64,000 nt of DNA, taken from Chiridota heheva (Eukaryota; Echinodermata; Holothuroidea; Apodida; Chiridotidae). The notes beneath the pieces are model-generated. The model searched no databases, had not been told where the DNA came from, and was given only the letters and a program-made list of their open reading frames with translations. Both the position numbers and the translations under genes were made by a program. The DNA is taken from the NCBI GenBank assembly GCA_020152595.1, contig JAIGNY010004421.1, positions 124,501 through 188,500 of the forward strand, written 5' to 3'. Every line of letters starts with the position of its first letter. The first letter of the stretch is position 1. This document shows positions 1 to 11,994 of the stretch, one piece after another.

Positions 1-66
1 GGAGTTGACCTGCAACGAACTGGCGTACTGTCCAGGGCGAGTCATGGCCTTCATCGCTCAACTATG
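1..66. repeat. SINE-like tail fragment
   Basis: The stretch containing CTGCAACGAACTGGCGTACT closely resembles the 3' part of the SINE at 3206-3615 (CTGCGATGAACTGGTGCCCC followed by CATCCAGGG). It is cut by the window edge, so its head cannot be seen. Confidence 0.5.
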
Positions 67-456
67 TACTTAACTTTTATATCACTTCTGAGTGTGATAA
101 CATGCCTTAAAGGCGACCCAATTTTACAATGAAATATATGTTTATAATTTCTTAAAACAACTGTTTTAAACAGTTATGTGTTGATCTAAGATTCCTCTAG
201 CAAAGGCTTCAAGTGTTCACATTCAAGTGTTCAAGCTCTCTATTCCAAAATATGAAAGATTTTAAGATATTTTCTTATTAACCAATTTTTGGTTTAATTT
301 AATAGCAGAATCACTGTCCCCTTCCCACCTTTTCTAATCATCAAAACCTGTCTTTAAAGCAAGTATTAAATTCAACAAAGTTTGAACTAAATTTTTACAA
401 AACTTCATATTTGATATTAAAGGTTGGGCTTGAAAGGAAAATTGAACAAAACTTAC

Positions 457-648
457 CACTAACAAGCACCCTCTGACCTCCTGGAGGGCCCCATAGCACC
501 CTGTCGTGGCCAGAATAATAACCAATGCCCCCACTACAATCAGTGCTATCGTGGCAAGGGTGTAGGCATCGGTGCACAAGATCTGGGTGAAGTCTGATCT
601 GGACAGAAGCGTCCAAATACCCATTGCTAAGACACCTGCTCCGCAAAG
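457..648 (-). CDS. Tetraspanin, exon with end of TM1 and TM2
   Basis: This exon encodes 64 residues in frame. They comprise the end of transmembrane segment 1 (LCGAGVLAMGIW), a short first extracellular loop, transmembrane segment 2 (ATIALIVVGALVIILATTGC) and the start of the small inner loop (GCYGALQEVRGCLLV). The TM1-GIW pattern and the G-C-x-G-A-L-x-E-x-R signature after TM2 are diagnostic of tetraspanins, which organise membrane protein microdomains. Splice sites are strong: the acceptor follows a pyrimidine-rich CTTCTCGTTGCAG and the donor reads GTG|GTAAGT. The large extracellular loop with the CCG motif and TM3-TM4 must lie left of the window. Which tetraspanin subfamily this is cannot be told from TM1-TM2. 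Confidence 0.85.
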
Positions 649-914
649 CTGCAACGAGAAGGAATTACAAATGGTGTGTACTGTAATTAAATGAAAAGTT
701 AAGTTACATGTAGGGGCCATCGATGAAGTGTACATGTATCAGGCATCAAACTTGGTATTCTCTACCACCTCCATATTTTCTGCAACTTGTACAGTTCAAC
801 ACTTACCACTCCATCTGCACTATTATTATTATCATTATCGAATATTATAGTGCTAAAATTCATGAAAAAACATGCTCATAAGCACTGTACATGAAATATG
901 ATATAAATTAATAT

Positions 915-1450
915 AATTAGAAGTTATAGTCCATATGCTAGCTTAAATAGATATGTTTTTAATAAAGATTTAAAAGTCTTTAAATCTGAACAGTCTCAGA
1001 CATCACTTGGAAGGTTGTTCCAGAGAGCTGATGCTATTGTTCTAAAAGATTTGTCACCATACTGACAGTTTTTGTTCGTGGTACCACGAGACTTGAAGAT
1101 CTACATGACCTGAGTGCACGCGCTGGAGTATACAGTTTAAACATATTTGTCATACAATAAGGTGATAAGCCACATAGTGCCTGGGAAAAGTGTGCACGAT
1201 GACCTTGTACTTAATACGGTAACCCACGGGAAGCCAGTGGAGCTCCTTCAGCACAGGCGTAATGTGTTCAGATCTTCTTGTGCGAGTGATTACTCAGGCC
1301 GCTGTGTTCTGAACACGCTGCAGTTTACCGGTTAAAAAGTCTGTTACACCACACAGTAGCGCATTACAGTAGTCAAGTCGCGAAGTAATCAAACTGTGCA
1401 CTAAAGATTTAGTGGCTTCTGTATTCAGCAATGGGCGTATCCATCTGATG
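915..1450 (-). pseudogene. CR1/L2-like LINE reverse transcriptase C-terminal relic
   Basis: On the minus strand an interrupted reading frame gives recognisable blocks of the region downstream of the reverse transcriptase palm in CR1/L2-clade LINEs: SRLDYCNALLCG, LQRVQNTAA, HITPVLKELHWLPVGYRIKY and, near the end, FRFKDFKSLLKTYLFKLAY. In-frame stops follow NTAA and lie near the end, so it is dead. Both ends are truncated. It sits in the tetraspanin intron between 648 and 2366, in the same orientation as that gene. Confidence 0.75.
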
Positions 1451-1822
1451 TTCCTGATGTGCACATAGCAAGACCAGCTTATGCACTTATGCAGTAAAGA
1501 TTGGCACTATGCACTTGTGCAGTAAAGTGAAAAAAATGAACTGTACTATTTTCTCACATTATTAAGGTGCCACATGTTAAAACTTCTAATTTAAGTGAGC
1601 AAAATGAAGAATAAAAACAAAATCTATAATTTTGATGTAACCCTTATCATGCAAGGTGGTGGGTAGAACACAAGCCTCCACAAGTCACCAGAAAAGTATA
1701 CAAACTATTTCACTAAGAAACTCTACACTACCATAATCTATTTTAACCTGATTTCCCCTGTAAACTCATCAAATTGTAATTCCTCGTTTAACCATTTCCT
1801 TACAGTATACTACAGTACTTAT

Positions 1823-2172
1823 TACTTTCCATGCATCCAATCTTTGAAGTTTTACTTATATCCTGGTCAAAAGTGTTAGTTAAAATTGTATTTCCTTTCC
1901 ATGCATCCAATCTTTGAAGTTGTACTTATATCCTGGTCAAAATTGTTAGCTAAAATTGTATTACTTTCCATGCATCCAATCTTTGAAGTTTTACTTATAT
2001 CCTGGTCAAAATTGTTAGTTAAAATTGCATTTACTTTCCATGCATCCAATCTTTGAAGTTTTACTTATATCCTGGTCAAAAGTGTTAGTTAAAATTGTAT
2101 TTACTTTCCATGCATCCAATCTTTGAAGTTTTAATTATATCCTGGTCAAAAGTGTTAGGTAAAATTGTATTT
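1823..2172. repeat. Tandem repeat, about 70 bp x 5
   Basis: Five head-to-tail copies of a unit built on CATGCATCCAATCTTTGAAG and ATATCCTGGTCAAAA. The anchor ATGCATCC recurs at 1831, 1901, 1970, 2040 and 2110, giving a 69-70 bp period with few substitutions. It lies in a tetraspanin intron. Confidence 0.93.
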
Positions 2173-2365
2173 TTTCTGTTCTAAAAAACCTCCTCTTCAG
2201 AGTACTATTTCTTGTTTAAGCTACTGTACATACAATAATGTATTTGGCACACTATTTATTTATAGCATCATCTTTGAAACATTCATATTTCGTTTGAATC
2301 TCTACCATAAATACATCAATATCATAATTTTGCAACGAAAAAAGCCAAAAAACTTCAAATCTTAC

Positions 2366-2584
2366 CAGCAAAAAAATTAAAGATGAAAAGGACATATTTC
2401 AGAAGTTGAATGCCACAGACCGGCTCGTCATCATACTTTGACCCCATGCCGCTGTGTTCAGTGTTTTGGTAGTACTGCTGTTGTAACTGCTGTTGGCGTT
2501 GCTGCTCAGTGAGACGCTGTTGTCTTTGGCTCTCAAACTCTTCTTCTTCTTCTTTGTCTAGTAGACTGTCTCTGCTGTTAGGTT
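2366..2584 (-). CDS. Tetraspanin, exon with cytoplasmic N-tail and TM1
   Basis: The exon encodes 72 complete residues plus 2 nt at its start and 1 nt at its end. It begins with an acidic run (DKEEEEEFE), continues with a glutamine-rich stretch (QQRLTEQQRQQQLQQQYYQN) and enters TM1 with CGIQLLKYVLFIFNFF, the classic tetraspanin first membrane segment. The acceptor is TTGTTTTTCTCACAG and the donor GCTG|GTAAGA. The long tail is unusual because most tetraspanins have under about 20 residues before TM1; an internal ATG at 2447-2445 (MGSKYDDEPVCG) would give a normal-length tail. The exon ends in phase 1 while the next exon at 648 must be read in phase 0. One base fewer in the T7 run at 2370-2376 would repair this, so a homopolymer error or a missed microexon is likely. 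Confidence 0.75.
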
Positions 2585-2639
2585 CTGTGAGAAAAACAAG
2601 AAAATATTAAAGAAATGTTTCCATACACTGACCATTGGA

Positions 2640-3170
2640 GAGAATTTACTTTCTCAGGGGTCACAGTGGCCATCAACAAAAATATAGGAAAAAATATAGA
2701 AACTTTTTTTTACAAAATATAGGAGAATATAGGAGGTTTTTAATGAAAAATATAGGAAAATAATAGGTTCATCGATATATTGAAAATTAAATTATATGTG
2801 TAGTGTCCAAAGGTTTTCATTGCTTGTTTTTAAAATGAAAATGAATGATATAAATTTCATTTTAAGCACTATTTTACCTGATTTTCATTTGTTTTTGTTC
2901 AATTGGTTGTACTTGAAAGAGGGAACGCCAAAATAAATTCAATTACGTTTTCAACAATAACTTAAAATTTTACTTTATTTTTAGGTTTTCATAATAAATA
3001 ATTTTGAATTTTGATGGTTAAAAACATAATTTTTTTGTAGTTTCTGCATTATGCATGAAAAAAAACATTTTTTTTTTCCAAAAGGGTACAAATATAGGAT
3101 ATTTTTTTTATGAATATAGGAAAATATAGGAGGTTTTAAACAATATAGGAAATATAGGAGCACTCTAATC
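2640..3170. repeat. AT-rich element with ATATAGGA-rich ends
   Basis: Short direct repeats of the type AATATAGGAAAATATAGGAGG cluster at 2685-2770 and again at 3090-3160, on either side of an AT-rich core with no convincing ORF. The arrangement suggests a small dispersed element, but its boundaries and class are unclear. Confidence 0.45.
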
Positions 3171-3205
3171 CCTGCTTTCTTAAAGGTAAATGACCAAGCA
3201 CCAAT

Positions 3206-3615
3206 TAGGGCGTGCAGTAGCCCGTGGTTAGGGTGTTGGTCTTGTACTTAAAAGGTATCAGGATCGTATCTCACCCAGGGCACTGTGCTGTGTCTCACCC
3301 AGGGCACTAAGCTGTATCTCACCCAGGGCACTGTGCTGTGTCTCACCCAGGGCACTGTACTGTATCTCACCCAGGGCACTGTGCTGTGTCTCACCCAGGG
3401 CACTGTGCTGTGTCCTGGAGCAAGACACTTTATCCCATGTGCTCCAGTTCACTCAGCTGTGACATGAGTACCAGTTTTGCCTGGCGAGTGAGCCTGCGAT
3501 GAACTGGTGCCCCATCCAGGGGGAGTCAAGTACTCCCATCCGCTTAGCACCATGGAGACCAAGTGTAAGCACTGGCTCTATAAGCCCTGCCTCGAGGCTT
3601 GATGAGATTTAACTA
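3206..3615 (+). repeat. tRNA-derived SINE with internal 24 bp expansion
   Basis: The head reads GTGGTTAGGGTGTTGGTC, close to a tRNA A box, followed about 30 bp later by a degenerate B-box-like GGATCGTATC. The body continues into CCTGCGATGAACTGGTGCCC and ends near CTCGAGGCTTGATGAG. Between head and body (3268-3412) a 24 bp unit, CTCACCCAGGGCACTGTGCT plus 4 bases, is repeated about six times with alternating TGTG/TGTA variants. The array makes reading frames on both strands that have no other sign of coding. Confidence 0.75.
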
Positions 3616-5610
3616 ATTATTAAACCAAGCACCAATCTAAATTGGACTTATCATGATTTTTTAACAAAATGACTGTACCACAACCATGAACATTACTGTA
3701 GCTTTAAAACTCCTATACATACTGTTAAATAATCAATCCTGAAGAAAGCTCTGTAGTGTGTATACAGCAATGCTGGCTGGTGTACTGTACAGTATCTTCT
3801 CTGTTATACAGTTCCAGAAATATGAGGCAACAGTTTTATTATGAATGTATTAGACAACTATGTTTGTTACATGAAGTGAATACACCATATACAGTAGCAA
3901 TAACAGTATCCTGCACAACCCAGCACTGTTATCAGCCACATCATTCCCGGTGATAAGATGATACCCTACATATATTTGGGGTATTTTGACACTTTGGGGA
4001 TAATTTATTCATTACAAATTTATGCACAATGATACCATACGTAATTACTGTATAGTCTATAAGGCAAGTCCCTGTATCTTCATACACTTTCGTTGCACTT
4101 ACCATAATTTATTACCAAGGTTTGATGATTGGATATGATAGGGGAACACCTTTATCATTTGCTTTAAGGAGCCACCATAACAGTACCGCTAAGTTTGCTA
4201 AATATAAAAATGTCCTTGTTAACTATTGCAGTCCGAACTTCTGTACACATTTATGTATATTAACTTACTCGGAATGGACATGTTTTTGAAACAGAAAGAA
4301 ATAACAATAGACAATAATTTCTTTGATAAGTCGTGAATATTATTCAAAGTCCATGGCTGACTATAAGTCTGCAGACGAAACCCACACAAATTAATAATTT
4401 TCTGATTCTGTCTGAAGTTTTGCATGTTTTTCCAACACCATTCCTTGTTGACTTACTGCGTACCATCGTAGTATTAAGTAAAGTTATGCACAAAATGGCA
4501 GCTACATGTACTGTACCATATACAATAGCTGATGAATAATTTACATTCAACGTTACAAAGAAAAACAAAATCCCTTCAAAACGCTCTCGCACCATCTACA
4601 TTATATACAGTATGTACAGTAGCTTGGCTATATACTGTATTGTACTTACTTTAAAAAAAAAAAAAATTCTTCAGATGGGTGGTATACATTACAAAACAGT
4701 GCTATCGCAACCCTAAAATTCAAACAGTTTATTGTATTTTGGGGGGGAGGAAAGGGCATAAGGGTCATGGTTTTGGTGTTGGGCAAAATTCCAGTGATGT
4801 TTTTTCTCATATAGTTCCTGAACACAAAACTCAATGAACTCAAATTAAAAAAGACTGTAAATTCTAACATACTGTACACCAGGTAGGCCATCAATGTTTA
4901 ATTGCAAAAGTGAAACTAAAAGAGTTCAACAGAAATTACAATTGAAATCTTTTGTTTAAAACTTGACAACTCATTTGCATCAATGTCTAAAGATCTGTAC
5001 TTCGTTCATTTCCCTTTATTTTACAGGGATGTTGCTGTACGTGACGTTGATAGTGTACACATACATGCATGCATGTAAGAGATATGCAAACAATTTTAGA
5101 ACATCCACTGTGCATTAGTTTAAGGATACATGTAATAGTGCTCACGCATGTTCATTGAATGTGATAGTTGTACCTTACAGTTGGAATTAATTTTAAACTT
5201 TCCCACGGTTCTGAATAAAGGTGTCCAAAATCTTCCCACAAAAAATTATAACAGAAATAATATTCATGTAGTAAATACATCTTTGTATGCTCACACTTTA
5301 CCGCACGTTCCCTCTTTCACAATATGTACTATTCATCGCACAATTACATGGGAGGAAGTTCTTAAACCAATGAACCCAAAATACAATGATACACTTATAG
5401 TGGACTGTACGTATTGGAAGAAGAAAAATATTGTGGCTGAAACCATAACTTTTTACCACGTGTACTATTTGTTGTCTACTCTATAAATCGAAGAAGAAAA
5501 ACTTCTTCCACAGAATTCCCATTTGTACCGCAGTTACCGGAACTGCTCTTGTACTGTAAATATGGCAAAGCTCGCTTTCTGTATAGATTTTGTGAGCCCT
5601 GTTGAAGCTA
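3616..5610. other. No gene recognised
   Basis: This is AT-rich sequence with many TACTGTA/TACAGTA words. The longest reading frame (5148-5486, 112 codons) has no domain, splice or compositional support. Confidence 0.5.
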
Positions 5611-5614
5611 GTAG

Positions 5615-6718
5615 TCAGGGGGTAGAAAAGGTCACCTTTCTGGTGGGGAGGGGCAAAAATCAGGTCTGGTGGGGAGGGGCAAAAATCAGGTAAATTAAGT
5701 TCCCATTAAAAGTTGCTGCTAATCAGAAAATCCCCTTCAATTTCGGAGAGATTTCTTTCAACTTCAAGAGATTTTCATCATTTATGGAAACTTTCCTTAA
5801 TTTTAGAGAAATTTCTTCATTTTTGGCAAATTTTCGGGAAATTTTGGCCAGTTTTTGGGACATCTTGGCCGGTTTTCGTGATACTTAGGCCAAATAAACC
5901 TTTCAACCAGGCAGAAAGCATACAATCGAGAATGAAGGGGGGCAGTGTTCCCCCTGCCTCCCATGTCTCTACTAGCAGTTAGCTTGTTTCAAAAGTGCAG
6001 CTAGTGGCTCAGTGGTTAAAGGATTAGTTCAGGGGTCATGTATCTTATATGAAAGAGGACTTTGAAAGAATCAAAATAGTAAAAGCATTCAAAAATCTTA
6101 CTCCATTTAAGGAGATATTTAGGTTTAAAGTTTGGTATCATTTGTAGAGAAACGACTGAAATCAGACTAGTTGTGATATCATAGCCTCAGATTCCACAAA
6201 TTCTGTGGCTTATTTTGTGGCTTATAAACCATGGGATATGTCAAAAAAAGTAGTAAAACTGAATCTTATAATATACCACATGAAGAAAGTTTGATGAAAA
6301 TATTTTAAATAGTGAAAAATTAAATAAACTTTCTTTTAAATATATAAAACATACATACACTTGTAGGTGGGGCAGGCTCCCCCTTCCCTCCCGAGCGGAT
6401 TTTACCTTCCCGGTTGCATGCTTTCTGCCCCATTGAGAGACGGAACTGGTACATTATGATCAAATTTCCTGGAAATTGGCCAAAAGTTCCTAAAAACTGG
6501 CCAAAATTTCCTGAAAACTTACCAAAATTTCCCAAAATTCAGGAAAAATTCCCCCAAAATTAAGGAAATTTTCCAATATGAAGGAAAACTCTTGGGAAAT
6601 TGAAGGGTGTTTTCCGATTAGCAGCAACCTTTGATGGAAACTTAATTTACCAAAAGTGCAATGGTATTTGCACCCAGCCCCCAGAGAGGTGACCTTCCAA
6701 CACCCCTGCCTGAGGCAC
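5615..6718. mobile_element. Long inverted repeat / foldback element
   Basis: The left arm (about 5615-5970) and right arm (about 6367-6718) are imperfect reverse complements. Paired landmarks are GGTCACCTTTCTGG against the complement of the right-arm stretch near 6687, GCTGCTAATCAGAAAA against TTTTCCGATTAGCAGC, and the GGCCAGTTTTTGG-type runs against CCAAAAACTGGCC-type runs. The two arms are joined by a roughly 400 bp spacer. No transposase frame is visible, so it is a non-autonomous element. Related A-rich 'TTCCCCAAAATGA' sequence occurs near 47490-47660. Confidence 0.7.
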
Positions 6719-8160
6719 TAACAACAAGCTAATACTGCCATCTTCCAACAATTTAGCCGAAAGCTCTTTGGAACAAAGCTTTATATTATAGCTTGCAGAA
6801 CAAAATCATGCTGGTTTAATCTACCTAATTTTTTTTGGAGAGAGGATGGTAAAAAGAAGCATCAGGAGGTGGTGAGGAGGAGGGGGACATATTTTTATCC
6901 TAAAACAAATCCTATTGAAGGAAATAATGTAGTCACAAGATTAAGTGCTCAAGATCTGTAAATTACTGGTAATGAAAACTGTGAAATACAGTAACCCACT
7001 TAAAGTACATCCATTTACTGTATGCATCACAACAGATTGCTCAAAAACCGTCATTTTTTTCTTGATAGTCTTGATAGGATCACAGTATTAATAAGATTCG
7101 ATCCACAAATGTTGACTCGACATCCTGAATAATGACTTCAAAAGAAAAAAAATTAAGTACCATCAAAAAAAAGGAATTAACCCTTAAACGCCGGATCAAC
7201 AATATTATTGTCGATTTGGAAGTGCTGTTTTCAAACAATAAATTCTGGACCTTACCATAAGCCTACAGCACTGATCGTGATATAATTTGATAGAGCTATT
7301 CTAGTTCTATCAATAAACTAACTTATTGATGAAGTTATATTGAGAATTTTTGAGTAAAACTCGCTTTGAAAATGGTTAAAAAGAAACATTTCGGAACAAA
7401 TTCTCAAAATCATTTGTTTTTTCCAAACACTTTCTAATTATGCTTCAGGACCTTCCCTTTGCTCCAAAACATGTGTACCAGTAGACGAGTGCAAATCCGG
7501 TCACATTTTGACAGTAACTATCATCAATCTCTTTCTTTGGCAAAAGTTCTGCAAAATTTGATTGATTTTCAGCCATATTTAGACCAAATTTTTTTCTCTC
7601 ACAAAATCGTAGCTCTTGAACGATTGCAACTGCCCTTCGCTAAACACATCCTTAGTATGGTAGCTCCATGATCTTTTGAATGATACATATTATGCTACTA
7701 CCCCATCTAAGCTTAGTGTCGCGATCATGCTGGAATCATAAAAATATAAACAAACACACTGATTTCAATCTGTTGCACAGCCACATACGCTGTGGAAGGT
7801 GTGGGAGATCGTTGTGTTGAGCTTTAGGGGTTTGTTTTTAGTGCGTAATTACGAAGGTAATTTCTTTTGTTTTATTTTCCTTATTTTCATATGTTTTGTG
7901 TTGAAAAAAAATTGAGAGTTGTATCAATGGAAAAAGAATGCCAAAAACTACTTTTATACAACGAGAAAAATCCTTCATTTTCAAGTAAAAAAAATACAAG
8001 CTAAAAAAAGTTGAAAAAATGTATTTTTGCTGAAAAATTGCAAAATTATCATATTTATGTCGATATTTTCATTATTTTGACTTTTTTATTGTAAAGTTCA
8101 TTGTCTTAGCATTCATTAAAAGAAACTTGTAATAACAGAAAACGAAAGGAAATTTGTGAA
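6719..8160. other. No gene recognised
   Basis: The sequence is AT-rich, contains only short frames, and shows no repeat or domain that could be assigned. Confidence 0.5.
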
Positions 8161-8165
8161 AATTA

Positions 8166-8245
8166 AGATTTGGTTTGGTTTGGTTAATGTTTAACGGCAC
8201 CGGACAGTCAAGAGTCAAATGTGCCAAGAGGGTGTTAAAGGTGCT
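8166..8245 (-). repeat. LINE 3'-end fragment
   Basis: The sequence TTTAACGGCACCGGACAGTC followed by CAAATGTGCCAAGAGGGTGTT, preceded by repeated TTTGG, is the complement of a LINE-like 3' end with a (CCAAA)n tail. The same segment recurs at 26103-26186. A similar 'cgttaagccctcatc' plus (CAAA)n end closes the I-like LINEs at 55380 and 24600. Confidence 0.55.
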
Positions 8246-9123
8246 TGGGTTGGGGGAAAGAGAGGTGGGATAGAGGAAGGAGGGAGAGAAGGTGGATAAG
8301 GTTAGAAAAATTAAGCTTGAACAAAAAGTTAAAAAAATTGCAGTCAGGTTTTGAACTCGGCAGGCTTTTAAGGGTTACAAAATCAAACAGTAATAAAAGT
8401 AAAGTACATTTTCAGCAAAAACATATCAAACAATTAATTGCAGTATTTCTCTTTAACACAAAAAAATAATACAGTAAATCTAGTTTCTTTACAGTACAAA
8501 TGATGTCAGTCCTCTACCACACAAACTGCTGTACTGTATGTAGATGTGTCTGATCACAGCTGTGTACTGTTTGCATTAAATGTGAGAGACCCAATAAAAT
8601 GATCAATTATAGAGAAAAAAAGCTTTATCTTCAGGTGGCAAATATAACAAATTGAGGCATCAAATCCATCACCTCTTACAAACTCTCAAGCTTAACAGTA
8701 AAATGCTTTCCGCTGAAGGATACTGATTAAATGTAACTTACGTCCATACACTATAAAAGGTTCATTTGTGCACTTTATGAATTAAAGGCACACTCTTAAT
8801 GACATTCATGCTTATCACTTACAAAGTGCTCGTCTCTGATCCTCCAAAAAGCGCTAAATACACACAAGCTGTCAATTTGAACAAATTTATCCTCAAAATT
8901 TAAAAAGAAAATAGAAGAAAAACTGAAGAATCAAACCTTCAAAATTATGTTGCAAGCTCGTGATTATATCTTCCAGCTCCATTGCCAATAGAGTAGGTAT
9001 TGTGTTTGTTTTGCAGGAATGTTGATGGGAGAAGTGTTGACAGATAAAACAAGGGCCACTATGACTTGTTTCAAGCACTTCCTGAAAGTGTCTATGCCTA
9101 TCAACGCCTACCTTAATTGCATC

Positions 9124-9732
9124 ATTAACTTTAATCCCAAAGGGTTTGGAGTTTGGATCAGAGAAAGTGAAACAATTAGCCATCGAGGATTGCGTTTACA
9201 CTAGTAACATGGAAAAATTAAAATGTATGGATTTTTAGACAACTTTAACTTTAATCCCAAAGGGTTTTGGAGTTTGGATCAGAGAAAGTGAAACAATTAC
9301 CCATCAAGGATTGCATTTACACTAGTAATATGGAAAAATTAAAATGTATGGATTTTTAGACAATGTTTAACTTTAATCCCAAAGGGTTTTGGAGTTTGGA
9401 TCAGAGAAAGTGAAACAATTAGCCATCAAGGATTGCGTTTACACTAGTAACGAGGAAACATTAAAATGTTTGGATTTTTAGACAACTTTAAGTTTAATCC
9501 CAAAGGGTTTTGGAGTTTGGATCAGAGAAAGTGAAACAATTAGCCATCAAGGATTGCATATACACTAGTAACATGGAAAAATTAAAATGTATGGATTTTT
9601 AGACAATGTTTAACTTTAATCCCAAAGGGTTTTGGAGTTTGGATCAGAGAAAGTGAAACAATGGCCATCAAGGATTGCGTTTACGCTAGTAATATGGACA
9701 AATTTCAATGTATGGATTTTTAAACAACATAT
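9124..9732. repeat. Satellite, about 121 bp x 5
   Basis: Five tandem copies; TTAATCCCAAAGGG recurs at 9131, 9251, 9373, 9494 and 9616. Each unit also holds GGATCAGAGAAAGTGAAACA and ends with ATGGATTTTTAGACAA. The period is 120-122 bp with few differences. Confidence 0.95.
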
Positions 9733-10310
9733 GTGCTACTGCTGTGATCTCACCTACAATCTTCGACAAAACTGTTGGAACAATTCAGTGTTTTGAGAAC
9801 TACATGTTGTTATGTTAAGTTTCTTCAATATTTTTAAGTAGAATTACAACTCCCTACCCCCTCATCCTTTTCAACGTTGAATTTATATCTTTCTTAACGC
9901 CATTTCAAGAAAAACAGTAACAACGGACAACATTAAATGGGGAGTGCCAGGGAGGACAATTAATATAGTGAGGTAGGGGATTGGGACACTGGCGGCATCA
10001 ATGAATTTATAACAATGTTCTTAAAATTCTAAAATATTAACTACAATTGAAAGAATAGGGCTTGAAGAAGCAACAGAAAAAAATTCCAGCATTTCTGATT
10101 TCTAAATGTGAAATAATTTAAAATAGAAAAGTAGGTTCATGAAAAGCATCATATATTTTCACTAAGTGTTTCAACAAGTTTTGTCCAAGATTGTAACACG
10201 AAGCAGATAGATGAGAGGTAGCAATTTCAATGGGCTGTGAATTTCATATATTATTATCATATTATTATAATATTATTATTATAAATTTCATTATTATATT
10301 AAGATACAGT

Positions 10311-10769
10311 ATACAGGTATTGAGCAAGCTGAACCTTTCATTGTAAATCATTCAAATGACTTGCTTTATTGCATGCACTTCTACCTTCTGCTGCAGTACA
10401 CTTCTTTGACTATACATTACAATCCTGTACAAAAGTACAATATTGAGAGATATTGCTCTCCAGGCTGTACATGCATGTAGGCAAGTGGGATGGGAACAGC
10501 GGGTGGATTAGCAATTGGGGTCATAAAATTAATAGAGATTGCTTTTTATATAGGCAGGTGAAGTTCATTTAGGGGGGAACAGGATTGACCTAAATTCAGA
10601 AAAAAGTTTCAAAAGTAATATCTACTGATTTTTAAACAATTGTATACAGGTATTGAGCAAGCTGAACCTTTCATTGTAAATCATTCAAATGACTTGCTTT
10701 ATTATACTTCTACCTTCTGCTGCAGTACACTTCTTTGACTATACATTACAATCCTGTACAAAAGTACAA
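10311..10769. repeat. Direct repeat pair, about 128 bp
   Basis: The segment starting TACAGGTATTGAGCAAGCTG and ending TACAATCCTGTACAAAAGTA is present at 10311-10440 and again at 10644-10769, nearly identical except for a 6 bp deletion. The 200 bp between them is unrelated. Confidence 0.9.
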
Positions 10770-10934
10770 AAACTATTTTTCTTCCATTCGCATACCAACA
10801 ATGCATACCAACAATGTTGCAAATATTACCAAAACATTTTGTTTTAATTTGCCAATACCAACATTGGATCAATAGGGCTAGAATGGGAAAAAGTGCCAAG
10901 AATTTTTATTTTAGATTGTTCTGAAAATAAATTC

Positions 10935-11290
10935 AGACCCCTAGCTTGATTTAAAAAGGGGCAGGGTGCTAGACTTGTTGATGGGCACATTATTGCACAC
11001 GCGAAGCGCTGCGTCTTTTTGGTGTGGAGTCCAGGGGCTCAATCCTATGGTAAAGAAGGTCTGGGATTTTAGCTATAATCATACCTCAGAATGAAACTAT
11101 TCTAATTGATGAGGACCATTCATGAGCTTAACAGGACAACTGCTTACTATGCTATCATTCTGTGTTCTGTATCAATGTATAGGTATTTCATTTATGAGGT
11201 TAATTAAGATTATTAAATTACAACAACAACAAAATATATTTATAGAATAAATAATTTTTCTCATGAGGGGCAGGGCGGACCCCAGGGGGA
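10935..11290. repeat. Dispersed repeat family D, copy 1
   Basis: The blocks AGGGTGCTAGACTTGTTGA, GGGATTTTAGCTATAATC and GAGGACCATTCATGAGC are shared, in the same order and orientation, with 25560-25990. No coding potential is seen. Confidence 0.85.
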
Positions 11291-11815
11291 AGGGCATTCA
11301 ATTCAAGATTAATGCGATTAAAAACAATTTTTTGAGAAGGTAGGGATTTTGCTAGATGTGGATATCATTATACAGTAAAAAGGTATTTTTCAAGGGTAGC
11401 AAGGCCTACATAGTGTACGTAGGCCTACATAGTGTAGTGTCTACACACAACTATTCATTAACCATACAAAAACTATAGTACTGCTACCTTCAGCATGTTT
11501 GGTATGACCAGCTATTGTAACCAGCTATTGCACACATTTTACTATCCGTTTAAACTTCCAAAAACATCAAGTTCTACTCATACCTATTGCATGTACACTA
11601 CATTATGGAATATATACAAATATGAATGCTATATATAAAACAACTTTTATTTTCATATAAGGGTGTTTCAGCTGACATCATGAGGTCACATGACTTTGAT
11701 TACGCCACCATTTTGTCGGGAAAGACCACTGTCATCTGTTGTATACTTAATTAGACTTTATAACAAACGTTTGCATGTTATTATATACATGTAAGATAAT
11801 TTTTGCAAGATAATT

Positions 11816-11994
11816 ATGCCGGAATCTTGCTGTGTCGTTCGTTGCACTAGTAGGCGTGTGCCAGGGAAAAAAAAAGACATTTTCTCGATTTCCATTTGAT
11901 CCTGATCGACATTCGAAGTGGGTTTCTGCTGTACGACACAACAGCTTTCAATCTACTGTTCACACTAGGATTTGCAGCGAGCACTTTATATCAG
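11816..11994 (+). pseudogene. THAP-domain zinc finger exon, frame broken
   Basis: An ATG opens MPESCCVVRCTSRRVPGKKK. After a 9-A run at 11867-11875 the protein continues one frame over as FSRFPFDPDRHSKWVSAVR and ends with HTRICSEHFISG. The spacing C-x3-C, a tryptophan in the HSKWVSAVR helix and a final C-x2-H followed by F is the THAP C2CH zinc-finger signature, a sequence-specific DNA-binding domain of cellular regulators and P-element-type transposases. A donor, TCAG|GTATGG, follows at 11995. Removing one A would restore the frame, so it may be a functional exon with a sequence error. No downstream exon was recognised, so its protein is unknown. Confidence 0.7.

Noticed and set aside
651-683. 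Upstream acceptor (ACAG|TACACACC) extending the tetraspanin exon to repair the phase
   Set aside because: It would insert eleven polar residues into TM1 (VHTICNSFSLQ), which is incompatible with a tetraspanin membrane segment.
5148-5486. 112-codon plus-strand ORF
   Set aside because: No domain, repeat or splice evidence; likely chance in low-stop sequence.
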